Shown here piece by piece: positions 1 to 7,739 of a stretch of 22,838 nt of DNA; positions within the stretch are counted from its first letter, which is position 1, and each line of letters begins with the position of its first letter. The stretch covers positions 1 to 22,838 of the forward strand of contig JAWXTR010000043.1 in NCBI GenBank assembly GCA_044433365.1, in the 5' to 3' direction. The notes under the pieces were generated by a model. It ran no database searches. It worked only from the letters and a program-made list of their open reading frames with translations, and was not told where the DNA came from. Origin of the DNA: CAMQVM01 sp044433365. GTDB taxonomy: Bacteria > Bacteroidota > Bacteroidia > Bacteroidales > Rikenellaceae. A program made the translations under genes and the position numbers.

Positions 1-88
1 CTACTAATAGGCCGGGGGTATTTATAGGGGGATTCTGAAACTTTTTTGTTTTAGGGTTCCCTTTTTTTGCCCCTTGTGGTTTTTTGGT

Positions 89-694
89 TTAGAGGACTAT
101 CTTTGGGGGATAGTTTGCTCTGTAGTTGTAGGTGAGTACATCCTCTGTGGTGGTGAGGGTGTAGATTGTGGCTTTGTGTTGCTGTGTTTGGTCGTAGGTG
201 GCTTTGGCGTAGGTCTCTAGTGTGCCTAGTGCCATCTGCATTTGCAGAACTGGGAGGTCGAACGAGACTGGGGGTGTGGTTAGTGACCATAGCCTTACTG
301 ACTCGTTGGCGGTTTGTGACTCTATCGCTGCTAGAATCTCGGCTTCGCTTAATTCTGTGGATGAGTTACGGATGGTGGCTTCGATGTTTGATAGCAGCGT
401 GGTGATGGTTAGGGCAAGCCCTGTGCGAGCTGTTTTGTCTAACCACATTGATACTCCACCTATGCTAAAATCGCTGATTTCATCACTGGCATCGTAGCTG
501 TCTACTCCTTGTGATACTATTGCTTTTACTTCTAGTAGTGTTGGTTCATGGTCGAGGGTTTCTTCCCAGTAGTTTACACCTGCTGCGCTATCTTCTTCGT
601 TTGGTTGGATGTCGAAGCGGATTGACCAGCGGTTTTTGTTGGGGTTTATGCACTCTAGTTGTGTTAACCCTGTGGTTCCTTTTACTCTTTTCAT
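89..694 (-). CDS. Tail fibre chaperone-like protein (DUF4376-like C-terminus)
   Basis: A 201-residue protein, the last gene of the phage tail block, starting 13 bases after the stop codon of the large fibre gene. The N-terminal half is acidic and resembles small proteins that follow fibre genes in Bacteroidales phages. The second half (about residues 95-190) is helical, with LWSLTTPPVSFDLPVLQ followed by a helix containing ETYAKATYDQTQQHKA, a pattern I associate with DUF4376-type domains at the ends of phage fibre-associated proteins. By position it probably helps fold or attach the fibre, but this is inference. If the fibre belongs to a diversity-generating retroelement, this gene would sit between target and RT cassette. 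Base composition here is more GC-rich than in the baseplate genes. No signal peptide or membrane segment is visible. Confidence 0.55.
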   Translation of the reverse strand: MKRVKGTTGLTQLECINPNKNRWSIRFDIQPNEEDSAAGVNYWEETLDHEPTLLEVKAIVSQGVDSYDASDEISDFSIGGVSMWLDKTARTGLALTITTLLSNIEATIRNSSTELSEAEILAAIESQTANESVRLWSLTTPPVSFDLPVLQMQMALGTLETYAKATYDQTQQHKATIYTLTTTEDVLTYNYRANYPPKIVL

Positions 695-707
695 TGGTTT
701 ATTTTTA

Positions 708-3167
708 TTATAATACTTCTAGTGCTTTGAACGCTGCGACGCTGGGTGCTTCCGTGATTTCGCCCCTGAAAGCGATACGAGAACCGATGGTGAAAACAAG
801 GTCGGCCCAAAGGGGTCTCGCACCCGAGCTTGCAACACCGTCATCCGCTCGCCTCATATAAACAGGTCCACCTGCTCCACACGAATAAGAGCCTGCGTAA
901 TAAGTTGTTGAGCTGCCGTCACAAGCGGTTGGTACAAGGTCAAAATAAGTTCCGTTTTCGGCTGCTACATTTTTAACCCATCCACCCGAACTTGGCGCAG
1001 TTATGTTTCTTGTAGTTCCGTCTGGGTCAGTAATTTCCCAAATATAGTCTGTGATAGATATGCCCGATACCCATTCTGCGAATCCACCAAATACACCCTC
1101 AACACCTAAGCCACAGACATATTTTCCACTTGCATTTTCGTTTTCAGTGTCAGCATTTCCTGTTAAATTTGTTGTTCCAGTTGCCGTCTCATCATAAGCA
1201 ACACCTCCTGCTCCTAGTATGTCTTGAATATTGCGGTTCCCATATTTTGCATACAGCATAAATGCAATAATACAATGTTGCTGAAAGTCTATTTGTTGAT
1301 AGCCGTTACCTCTATTGCTTGCGTATGTTTCACACTCCGTAAATATTTCACCTTTTGTTGGCTCAACTCCGCTTCGAGAATATAATTTATTATTCGATAT
1401 ATATCCTTTATAAGCCCCAACAAGACTGTGTGGCACATGGATATATGCACCATCAACGTTAAATTCTGCAAATGAATAACTAAATTCTGAACTACTAATA
1501 GAGTTGTATTTATAGTAAAACTCTGGAAAATTTACCATTACGTCGCCCTCTGTTCCTGATAACACCGCAGTTGTACCATCGTCGTATTTAGTGCTATCGG
1601 CATCTTTCAAATAGCGGATAGTAACCGCTCCATCAGCTGTTTTTTTGCACAAACAACGTCTAAATTTTGATAGAATAGTAGCTATTACACCGTCATTAAT
1701 ATCGCCCGAGATATTTGCGGGGTCACTTATTGAATTATCGAACGTAATTGTTCCATTCGTGATTTTTTCATACTCAAATGATATTATACGAGTAGCTTGA
1801 TTAGCAGTAAAAGATTGTGAAGATGGTGCGATATACGTATCCCAACTATCAGCAGAAACTGTATAAGGCGTGCCAGTAGGTACTCTTACTACAACCTCAG
1901 AACCTGTGCCACTACCGAGAACGGCATCCGTTGTTGTGTGTTTGACCGTCACTGTTCTGCCCGATGTATCGGCTTCATTATCAGCAGTAACATTTACTGT
2001 GACCTTTTCGCACGAATAAGTAAAATCAACTTGTCGTTTATTAGCACCAATCGCCATAAAACTTTGAGCCTCGGCAGAGGTATAACCACTAATTGTGGGT
2101 GGAGTTACAGTATATTGTACCGACATCGGTATTGTAGCTTTTAATAGTGAGCCACTCCATGTAAGTTCTAAAGGCTCATCTTGACCATCCCATGTTATAG
2201 TGACTATTTTGTCATCTAATGAGGTGTCATTAGCACCTTGATTACTAACCAAAGTAATTGATATTTGCTCTTCAAAGGCAGAACCATCCGACCCAGCAAT
2301 TTGCCAATCTGCTTTATCGTCAGAGTCAATATCATAGAGTTGATAAAACACATACTTTTCGTTTTCCGTATCGTAGTATCGGCACTGTTGACCAATAAGA
2401 AAGGTTTTAGTGACTCCATCGGCTGTATAGGTTAAAGTATCTTCCCCTGGTATCTCGTCCAAAGTTGGTGCTGCATAAGCTCCGCCATCACCACTGCCAA
2501 CTGTTTTCCATACTACAGTATCTGAGATTATATCTGCAACGTAATAGAAGGTGTAATCGCCTGACTCACTATTAAGAACTCGGCATTGTTGACCTATTAC
2601 GAAGTTATAGGTAACATCGTCTATTTGGTAGGTTAAAGTTGTAGAGGTTGGTTCAGAAGATAGTGTAGGGATTGTTATTTGCTGCAGAAGTGCCATTATA
2701 AGGCTATCTTTATTTTTTAAAGTGGTAAGGTTTGTATCAATATCGTCAAACCACTCTTTTTCAAAGAACCTAGCGGTTCCATCAGCTGTGATTTTTAGAT
2801 AACTTTCATCCTCTGGCTCAGCAGCAACTAATTCAGCGTAATAGGCAATCGAAATATCTCTTACAACACCATCGGCATACTCACGAGTAGCGTGGGTTTC
2901 TGATTTTTTAAGGTAGACAGGAAATAACTCAACTTCAGTAGCACCAGCAAATGGGAGTACCATGCCATCTATGCTAACCAACCCCTCAGAGATGGTGTAG
3001 CTTACCTCATCAGATACGCTATTTTCAGTAACTTTCACACCTGTAATAGCGCAATTGCCAAACTGAGAAAAGAAACCATCTGATATTTTAAGTCCTTCGC
3101 CTTGCAGGTCTAATAGGTCGTCGCCCGACCATTTTCTAACTCCTAATGATTGTACGTGTCGTTTCAT
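708..3167 (-). CDS. Tail fibre / receptor-binding protein with C-terminal C-type-lectin-like domain
   Basis: An 819-residue modular protein at the distal end of the tail operon, so most likely the receptor-binding fibre. The N-terminus (residues 1-150) resembles baseplate-attachment regions of Bacteroidales phage fibres. Two related ~60-residue modules follow (about 168-225 and 235-292), each containing IGQQCR and a YxFYxxxDI segment. Two beta-sandwich-like modules (about 302-390 and 391-470) contain TVTPP and PYTVS segments resembling PEGA/SpaA folds. The C-terminal domain (about 470-819) has GDVMVNFPEFYYKY, a QQHCIIAFMLYAKYGN segment, FGGFAEWVSG and a terminal GARPLW...IGSRIAFRG, the pattern of formylglycine-enzyme/C-type-lectin-like target proteins of diversity-generating retroelements. 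The last ~120 bases are more GC-rich than the body of the gene. No template repeat or RT is present in the window. The family role is well supported; hypervariability is inference. Confidence 0.75.
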   Translation of the reverse strand: MKRHVQSLGVRKWSGDDLLDLQGEGLKISDGFFSQFGNCAITGVKVTENSVSDEVSYTISEGLVSIDGMVLPFAGATEVELFPVYLKKSETHATREYADGVVRDISIAYYAELVAAEPEDESYLKITADGTARFFEKEWFDDIDTNLTTLKNKDSLIMALLQQITIPTLSSEPTSTTLTYQIDDVTYNFVIGQQCRVLNSESGDYTFYYVADIISDTVVWKTVGSGDGGAYAAPTLDEIPGEDTLTYTADGVTKTFLIGQQCRYYDTENEKYVFYQLYDIDSDDKADWQIAGSDGSAFEEQISITLVSNQGANDTSLDDKIVTITWDGQDEPLELTWSGSLLKATIPMSVQYTVTPPTISGYTSAEAQSFMAIGANKRQVDFTYSCEKVTVNVTADNEADTSGRTVTVKHTTTDAVLGSGTGSEVVVRVPTGTPYTVSADSWDTYIAPSSQSFTANQATRIISFEYEKITNGTITFDNSISDPANISGDINDGVIATILSKFRRCLCKKTADGAVTIRYLKDADSTKYDDGTTAVLSGTEGDVMVNFPEFYYKYNSISSSEFSYSFAEFNVDGAYIHVPHSLVGAYKGYISNNKLYSRSGVEPTKGEIFTECETYASNRGNGYQQIDFQQHCIIAFMLYAKYGNRNIQDILGAGGVAYDETATGTTNLTGNADTENENASGKYVCGLGVEGVFGGFAEWVSGISITDYIWEITDPDGTTRNITAPSSGGWVKNVAAENGTYFDLVPTACDGSSTTYYAGSYSCGAGGPVYMRRADDGVASSGARPLWADLVFTIGSRIAFRGEITEAPSVAAFKALEVL

Positions 3168-3170
3168 AAT

Positions 3171-3626
3171 TTAAGATGTTATAATTTTATATGCCTTATC
3201 GGCTAGTTTATATCTTTCAATTTCTACTGATAGTAGATTAATATCTACACTTGAGGGGGCATAGACTATAAAGTCTACATCTATAAAGCTTACACCGCTC
3301 TCACCTACGAGCGCAACCTCTTGATAGGGGTTGAACATCACCCAGTGAGCCTCCTCAGAGTTTAAACCAATCTCTAAAAATTGGTCGTCGTAGCTTTTTA
3401 CTATTATTCCACCACCAAAGGTTTTGTTAAGGTGCCCTTGTAGGCTTTGATGCTGGCTTGTTACGTGTACTTTATAGCGGTAATATACTCGCCAAATAGC
3501 AAATTTATCCCATATCGAAGTAAGGTCAATTAATGAGTAAAGCCAACCGAGTCTATTAACTTGCCTACGGTGTGGTGCTACATATTGGCGGATAATCTCC
3601 TTGAAATTTAAAATTACATTCATCAC
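3171..3626 (-). CDS. Tail-I/gp48-like baseplate protein
   Basis: A 151-residue protein between the J/gp47-like gene and the fibre, the usual slot for tail protein I (Mu gp48), which joins the baseplate wedge to the fibres. Its start codon touches the stop of the upstream gene at 3626 and its stop lies 3 bases before the fibre start, showing tight translational coupling. The N-terminal part contains APHRRQVNRLGWLYSLID followed by a basic/aromatic region. The C-terminal part is beta-rich (SGVSFIDVDFIVYAPSSVDI). I do not see a diagnostic motif for tail protein I, so the call rests mainly on gene order and size. It has no signal peptide or membrane segment. Interpretation as a generic unknown Bacteroidales phage tail protein is the alternative. 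Confidence 0.5.
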   Translation of the reverse strand: MMNVILNFKEIIRQYVAPHRRQVNRLGWLYSLIDLTSIWDKFAIWRVYYRYKVHVTSQHQSLQGHLNKTFGGGIIVKSYDDQFLEIGLNSEEAHWVMFNPYQEVALVGESGVSFIDVDFIVYAPSSVDINLLSVEIERYKLADKAYKIITS

Positions 3627-4588
3627 TACATATCGTTTATAGATGTTAATGTTAAGGTGCTATCTTCGGTGAAGTTGAAATAACCTGCATGGAGGTATAC
3701 CAAGGTATCTACCTCTACAAAGGTTTCATCTTCACTGTTACAGGTCTCTAGTTTTATTAGTTTTGCAGTGGTAACTCCATTTACTGCTGTAACTGCTTCG
3801 ACAAGTTTATGGCAGTAGATTATACCCCCAAATTTCTGAGAGGTTTTAAACTCATCAAGGGCTGCAAGAACCTCACTCTCTACTGTTGCAACAGGGTTTG
3901 CAGGATTGTAATAAACAGTAATGTTATAGCGCACGGAGTCGGCATCGGTAGAGATGATTTGTGTTTTAGTTCCTGCAAATTTTATAGCATCTATGTAGTT
4001 TTTGAAGTTTAGAAGCTGTAAATCGGTAAGCGGTACTATCTCATCTTCATCATTTCTAGTTGCTACTCTAAAATAGATGGTATAATCGTCTATATTTACG
4101 GAGGCTATTTTAATGATTTTTGCGGTTTCATCGGTTGAGCTATACTCTAGTAAGTAGGGTAAAATAATTATTGGTGTATTTTTAATAGTGCTATTGGAGA
4201 TGAGATTTTTTGCTATTGAATCGAAAATATAGTGGTTCTATATTGAGATTTAATAGTGAAAAATATCGCTCCAAGAGTGCTATTAAGAATATGGCAATAA
4301 TTGTTTTACACTACTTAGTCCTGTAACTTCGTTAAAAAGCAGCTCGTGACCCAGCTGAAAGTCGTAGCATTTTTCGCCATACCAGGTTAGCGAACCTGCA
4401 ACCTCTTTCTCTGCATCTGCATCCATTTCAGCCTTAAAAAGGTCGAGCACCACCTCAAAAGAGTAAATGCAGTATGCCATGCAGTGCACCCACAATCTCC
4501 ACTCTGCAGCTGCTGAGGTAGAGAGTGTAAATGTTGCTTCAAGATTAGAGGTTATAGTCTCTTCTATTTCATTAATTGTTCTTGCCAT
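3626..4588 (-). pseudogene. Baseplate J/gp47-like gene interrupted by a MITE-like element
   Basis: The 5' part (4588 down to 4318) encodes MARTINEIEETITSNLEA through FNEVTGL, then runs into the element at 4317 and stops ten codons later. The 3' part is open from the element edge (4150) to the stop at 3626. It starts LEYSSTDETAKIIKIASVNI and includes ISTDADSVRYNITVYYNP and FGGIIYCHKLVEAVTAV, typical of the C-terminal half of J/gp47 baseplate wedge proteins. Removing 4151-4317 but keeping one TA joins the halves in frame, giving about 265 residues. The gene overlaps the LysM-like gene upstream by 25 bases and abuts the tail-I-like gene. As the sequence stands, the 3' part has no ATG before 3934, so a functional wedge protein is unlikely from this copy. 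Confidence 0.75.
4151..4317 (+). mobile_element. 167-bp fold-back MITE-like element, copy A
   Basis: The element begins TAAGTAGGGTAAAATAATTA and ends with TTGTTTTACACTACTTA. The two ends form imperfect terminal inverted repeats of about 23 bases, and pairing continues inward almost to the centre (AATATAG-TGGTT-CTATATT), so nearly the whole element is one long imperfect palindrome. It has no coding capacity of its own. TA at each edge fits a TA target duplication, as for Tc1/mariner-IS630-type transposition. It lies in the J/gp47-like gene. Copy B (6664-6830) is inverted relative to this one and matches 158 of 167 bases by my alignment. Copy C (22720-22838) matches it at all 119 visible bases. 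The transposase that moves it is not in the window. Confidence 0.85.
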
Positions 4589-4866
4589 TGTGATGAGGTA
4601 TATGTATTAACACTTCTATCTATTTTCTTTACTACTGTTTTTCTTACAAGTTGGCTATCATCGTCGATGTAGACCGCTAAGCCTATCTTTAATGTTATAT
4701 CGGGGTAGAAGTCCGCAAGAGAGCGATTTTCTTCAATTACAGATTGAGCATCGTTTGTAAGGTGAGGATTATTAGATAGTAGCTCACCTATCGCCTCTGC
4801 ATTACCGTAATATTGCATTGCTATATCTAGTAATGTTTGATTATCTTCTACATTAACTGTTTTCAT
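4564..4866 (-). CDS. LysM-like baseplate/tail protein
   Basis: About 100 residues from MKTVNVEDNQTLLDIA. This start overlaps the end of the preceding gp25-like gene by 14 bases and is preferred over an ATG three codons upstream because the LysM-like sequence begins there. DNQTLLDIAMQYYGNAEAI and, near residue 66, DITLKIGLAVYID match the two halves of a LysM-like fold seen in contractile-tail hub proteins such as Mu gp43/P2 gpX-type or gp53-type proteins, which bridge tube and hub. In this phage it lies between the gp25-like and J-like genes, fitting baseplate assembly and not cell wall hydrolysis. It has no signal peptide. Its 3' end overlaps the next start by 25 bases. Confidence 0.6.
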   Translation of the reverse strand: MKTVNVEDNQTLLDIAMQYYGNAEAIGELLSNNPHLTNDAQSVIEENRSLADFYPDITLKIGLAVYIDDDSQLVRKTVVKKIDRSVNTYTSSQWQEQLMK

Positions 4867-5146
4867 ACTCTGCATCTACTTCTAATTCATACTTATCTGT
4901 AAGCGCAACCTTTTTTACACTCATACCATCGCTAGAGTACTCAAGCCGTGTAGCACGGAGAAAATCCTCTGGCTCGTTATCTAGCAGATAGGTAAAGATA
5001 CCAACACCTGCTTCGGATTTATCTCTAATATGCCCTTTGTCGGAAAGGAGTATATCTCGTTTGTGCTGCTCGGTGCTTTCGGTCACTTGTAAATCGCCTA
5101 ACGATAGGTCTAAATCTCCATCGGTGAGTTGTTTGTAATCTTTCAT
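4853..5146 (-). CDS. gp25/gpW-like baseplate wedge protein
   Basis: A 97-residue protein with the characteristic pattern of the T4 gp25/P2 gpW/Mu gp46 family: an N-terminal strand region (LTDGDLDLSLGDLQVTEST), then a helix with HKRDILLSDKGHIRDKSEAGVG, IFTYLLDNEPEDFLRATRLEY, and a terminal beta-hairpin (VKKVALTDKYELEVDAEYE). In contractile tails this subunit forms the inner wedge that nucleates the sheath. Length fits the family. It starts 7 bases after the stop of the upstream small gene and overlaps the LysM-like gene, consistent with a translationally coupled baseplate operon. No defect is visible. Confidence 0.75.
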   Translation of the reverse strand: MKDYKQLTDGDLDLSLGDLQVTESTEQHKRDILLSDKGHIRDKSEAGVGIFTYLLDNEPEDFLRATRLEYSSDGMSVKKVALTDKYELEVDAEYENS

Positions 5147-5153
5147 AAGTGTT

Positions 5154-5375
5154 TTATGTTATTGTATAGGTGAATGTGCCTGTAACAGCACCAGTTGGGG
5201 CTACTAAACCAGTACTATATGTTATCGTCATGCTTTTAATAGCATTTTCAACGGCAGTGGCGATTTTATCAGAGAGCCTATCAATTGCGCCCTCTCTATC
5301 GTCATCTGATTGGTTCATAACTTCGGTAAAAGCTGCTTTTACCTCATTTTTAATTGTTGCGTGTACTAGTGCCAT
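5154..5375 (-). CDS. Small baseplate-cluster protein of unknown function
   Basis: A 73-residue protein between the gpV-like and gp25-like genes. Its start is 2 bases from the preceding stop. The N-terminal two thirds are helical and charged (ATIKNEVKAAFTEVMNQSDD, then a DRLSDKIATAVENAIKSM helix). The end is a hydrophobic, threonine-rich stretch (LVAPTGAVTGTFTYTIT) that could form a strand pair. I do not recognise a named family. In this slot some phages encode a PAAR-type spike tip, but no PAAR motif is seen, so that function is not claimed. Gene position and tight spacing support it being a real structural or assembly gene. Confidence 0.55.
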   Translation of the reverse strand: MALVHATIKNEVKAAFTEVMNQSDDDREGAIDRLSDKIATAVENAIKSMTITYSTGLVAPTGAVTGTFTYTIT

Positions 5376-5377
5376 AT

Positions 5378-5977
5378 TTAAGCCTCCATATATTGTTGTA
5401 AATCTTGTTCTATTTTGATAAAATCGGCTACGTTTATAGGTGTGCCGCTTGGTCCTGTTCCTGTCGTTACGGTTAATGCCTTAATAGCAGTGAGTAGATC
5501 TTCTAATGTTTTTTTAAGACCAAAATCACCCCTATTTAGGGTTAAACCATCTGCCGATATCTTGATTATAGAGCTACTATTTAAAAACTCTAACCTATCA
5601 ACATCTAAATTGATAGTGATATTTTCACCTTTCAAAAGTTCGATTTTTTCGGTATCTACTGTTAATATTAAATCATTATCAGTAAAAATCATTTTATCAA
5701 TTTCGGTAAATTGGCAAACGAAAAGCTCGTTACTTTTACCAATTCTGCAAACTAATACTGTACTCTCAACTTTCGGGATAAATGCAAAGCCTTGAAGTCC
5801 TGAATTTACCAATCCCCTAAGCCGAACATCGAAGTAATCGACTGCATCGTCACGTTTAACAGTGCAGGTAAATTCTGTTTCGTCTACCTCTGTAACAACC
5901 CCTTGAAAAACTATATCGGAGTCGCCACCAAATTGAGCTTTAAATTTTCGTCTTAGCTCGTCAATCTCTTTACTCAT
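5378..5977 (-). CDS. Baseplate spike protein, gpV/gp45-like
   Basis: A 199-residue protein. The N-terminal part (about residues 20-95) has the OB-fold pattern of gpV/gp5-type spikes: FQGVVTEVDETEFTCTVKRD, then VRLRGL...GFAFIPKVESTVLVCRIG and LFVCQFTEIDKM. The middle part (about 95-150) is a run of short alternating beta strands (LILTVDTEKIELLKGENITI), consistent with a triple-stranded beta-helix needle. The last 50 residues are helical. In contractile tails the trimer sits under the hub and pierces the outer membrane. It overlaps the stop of the gpD-like hub gene by 4 bases, as expected for hub followed by spike. No lysozyme domain is present. Confidence 0.7.
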   Translation of the reverse strand: MSKEIDELRRKFKAQFGGDSDIVFQGVVTEVDETEFTCTVKRDDAVDYFDVRLRGLVNSGLQGFAFIPKVESTVLVCRIGKSNELFVCQFTEIDKMIFTDNDLILTVDTEKIELLKGENITINLDVDRLEFLNSSSIIKISADGLTLNRGDFGLKKTLEDLLTAIKALTVTTGTGPSGTPINVADFIKIEQDLQQYMEA

Positions 5978-7101
5978 AATTTTAGTCCTATTTCAACAGT
6001 TCTACGCCCACCGCTGGTGCCAAACGACACCTCGGTAGACTCAATAAAATAATCTCCACCTCTCTCTTTATATACAGTATCTTCTACACTTGCAATCATA
6101 CCAGGCATAGCGTAAGGCAAGAGAAAAGTTGTGATTTTACCTCGATAGCCATCAAATGAATATCGCTCTAGCTCCTCACCTGCTAAGGTTTTTAACTCCT
6201 GAGCATCTTTTACATCATAGTAGTAGAGTGTGCGCTGCTCTCCGCCATCTTCGCCCAGAGCACCCTCTATCTTTGAGCCATCTTTATAGTAACAAATAGC
6301 TTTAATCTTTAGCCGAACATCTTCGGAGAGTTGATACTTTAAAGAGTCATCATTGATAACATTATAGCGAAGTCGGTATTTAACCGTTTCGCCTTTTATA
6401 TCGTGCGCTTTGCTGGCGTATAGCTTGCTGTTTATATCAAAAAAAGCTACAAGACCATATTCTGTTTTTAGGTGGTTCAAAACCCATGAGGCTGGTTTGT
6501 TGTTAATCACAAAGTTTTTAAGTGTAAGATTTACAACCTCACCTATTTGAACACCTGTTAAAATGGTGTTCAAACACTCTTTTAGGGTTGTCTCTTTTTT
6601 ACTAAAAACACAATTTATTGAACGGAGCAGATAAAATTCATCTTCACACTCTATCTCTAAAGGTAAGTAGTGTAAAACAATTATTGCCATATTTTTAACA
6701 GCACTCTTAGAGCGATATTTTTTACTATTAAATCTCAATGTAGAATAACTATATTTTCAATTCAATAGCAAAAAATCTCATCTCCAATAGCACTATTAAA
6801 AACACACCAATAATTATTTTACCCTACTTACTTTGTAGTTTAGCTTTTTAACGTAACCTACAAATTCGGTGTTAAGTGCGCCATCATAGCCAAGTTTTAT
6901 CTCAACTTTATCACCCACTTTTATCGTTTGTGCAGTTTCGATATATGTAGGTGGCTCTCCGCTATGTTTTAACAGTGCGGTAACAGGCAGTTTAATTACT
7001 GCAGTAGCTGCTAAAGAGTAAAGACTTCGTTTTATCTTTACATCGTGTACGCTTTTAAAGGCTACACTACCAATTTTTATTTCACAACATAATGCAAACA
7101 T
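5974..7101 (-). pseudogene. Baseplate hub (late control gene D-like) gene split by a MITE-like element
   Basis: The 5' part starts at 7101 and codes for about 90 native residues, including CCEIKIGSVAFKSVHDVKIK and NTEFVGYVKKLNYK. It enters the element at 6830 and stops four codons inside. The 3' part resumes at PLEIECEDEFYLLRSI (just below 6664) and runs to 5974, with LKECLNTILTGVQIGEV and a C-terminal SFGTSGGRRTVEIGLKL, the hub-domain pattern of gpD/gp27/Mu gp44. Deleting the element while keeping one TA gives ...LNYK-V-PLEIE... in frame, about 320 residues. Copy B supplies a TTG at 6738 and an ATG at 6690 in frame with the 3' part, so a second polypeptide could be made. Whether split halves assemble is unknown. 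Confidence 0.75.
6664..6830 (-). mobile_element. 167-bp fold-back MITE-like element, copy B
   Basis: Same length as copy A (4151-4317) but in the opposite orientation. Reading the minus strand it starts TAAGTAGGGTAAAATAATTA and ends ACACTACTTA. Aligned by eye it differs from copy A at nine positions with no gaps. Both edges are TA, and the flanking gene (gpD-like) is restored in frame by precise removal with one TA retained, which fixes the boundaries. Several of the differences lie in the loop and central stem region, while the outer ~20 bases at each end are unchanged. Divergence from A and C suggests an older or independent insertion. Confidence 0.85.
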
Positions 7102-7142
7102 TTTTACTCATTTTTGTTTATTATTGCCTGTGCGGCTCGCAC

Positions 7143-7739
7143 TTACTCTATTACTAATTCAAAACTACGGTCGGTTACAAGGCTCATTTTATAGGCTTGC
7201 GATGTTTCGTAACCCTGTATTGGTGGAAATTCGATACTCTTTATAACTACCTTATCTTCATCTTCTAAAAATATATCGGTGAGGGCACATTTTAATGAGA
7301 TAGACTCGTTTATAGTGTAGAGATTATTAAGCTCGGCTATCATCTCATCGGGATAGTCGCTTTCGAATGCTACACCTGCAATCTCTATTTCGTAATCGTC
7401 TACAGAGATTAGCTCTTTTACTGTTCCCCGACGACCCACCATAGCAGTCTCAACAATAGTCTTTTTACCTTTTATTGAGATTATGGTATTTGGTAGTTCT
7501 ACACCGTTAAGCGTAACAGGTAGAAAATACCAATTACCTTGAGCATCTTTTTTACGTAGGGTGCTACCTAGTGCAGAGCTTGTTTTTTCAGAAATTGTAG
7601 TATTGTAGGTATATTCACCACCGCTAACACCATATTTTGGCGGAGTAGGTGGAATAAATCCACCAGGGAAGGGCGTGCCTTTATACCCTAAAGCAGATAT
7701 TAGAATATCAGCGATATTATATTTTGTATTACCCATCAC
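7143..7739 (-). CDS. DUF6046-like tail/baseplate protein
   Basis: A 198-residue protein directly after the tape measure gene, overlapping its end by 11 bases. Features are a GFIPPTPPKYGVSGGEYTYN segment, then VTLNGVELPNTIISIKGKKT, RRGTVKELISVDDYEIEIAG and a C-terminal TSQAYKMSLVTDRSFELVIE. I associate this pattern with DUF6046 proteins, common in Bacteroidales phages after the tape measure gene. By position it corresponds to the DNA-circularisation/gpN- or gp53-like hub-to-tube connectors, an inference from gene order. The start used is the upstream ATG (MMGN); the second ATG one codon later is equally possible. No membrane segment is present. Confidence 0.6.
   Translation of the reverse strand: MMGNTKYNIADILISALGYKGTPFPGGFIPPTPPKYGVSGGEYTYNTTISEKTSSALGSTLRKKDAQGNWYFLPVTLNGVELPNTIISIKGKKTIVETAMVGRRGTVKELISVDDYEIEIAGVAFESDYPDEMIAELNNLYTINESISLKCALTDIFLEDEDKVVIKSIEFPPIQGYETSQAYKMSLVTDRSFELVIE

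Noticed and set aside
1..88. Terminator or template repeat at the left edge
   Set aside because: Only short T-runs and a weak AGGGTTCCCT palindrome are seen, with no near-copy of the fibre 3' end.
4318..6663. Inverted copies of the 167-bp element flank a 2.3-kb baseplate block, as if it were an invertible DNA switch
   Set aside because: All genes inside are in the same direction as the rest of the operon, each copy independently interrupts a gene with its own TA edges, and no invertase gene is nearby.
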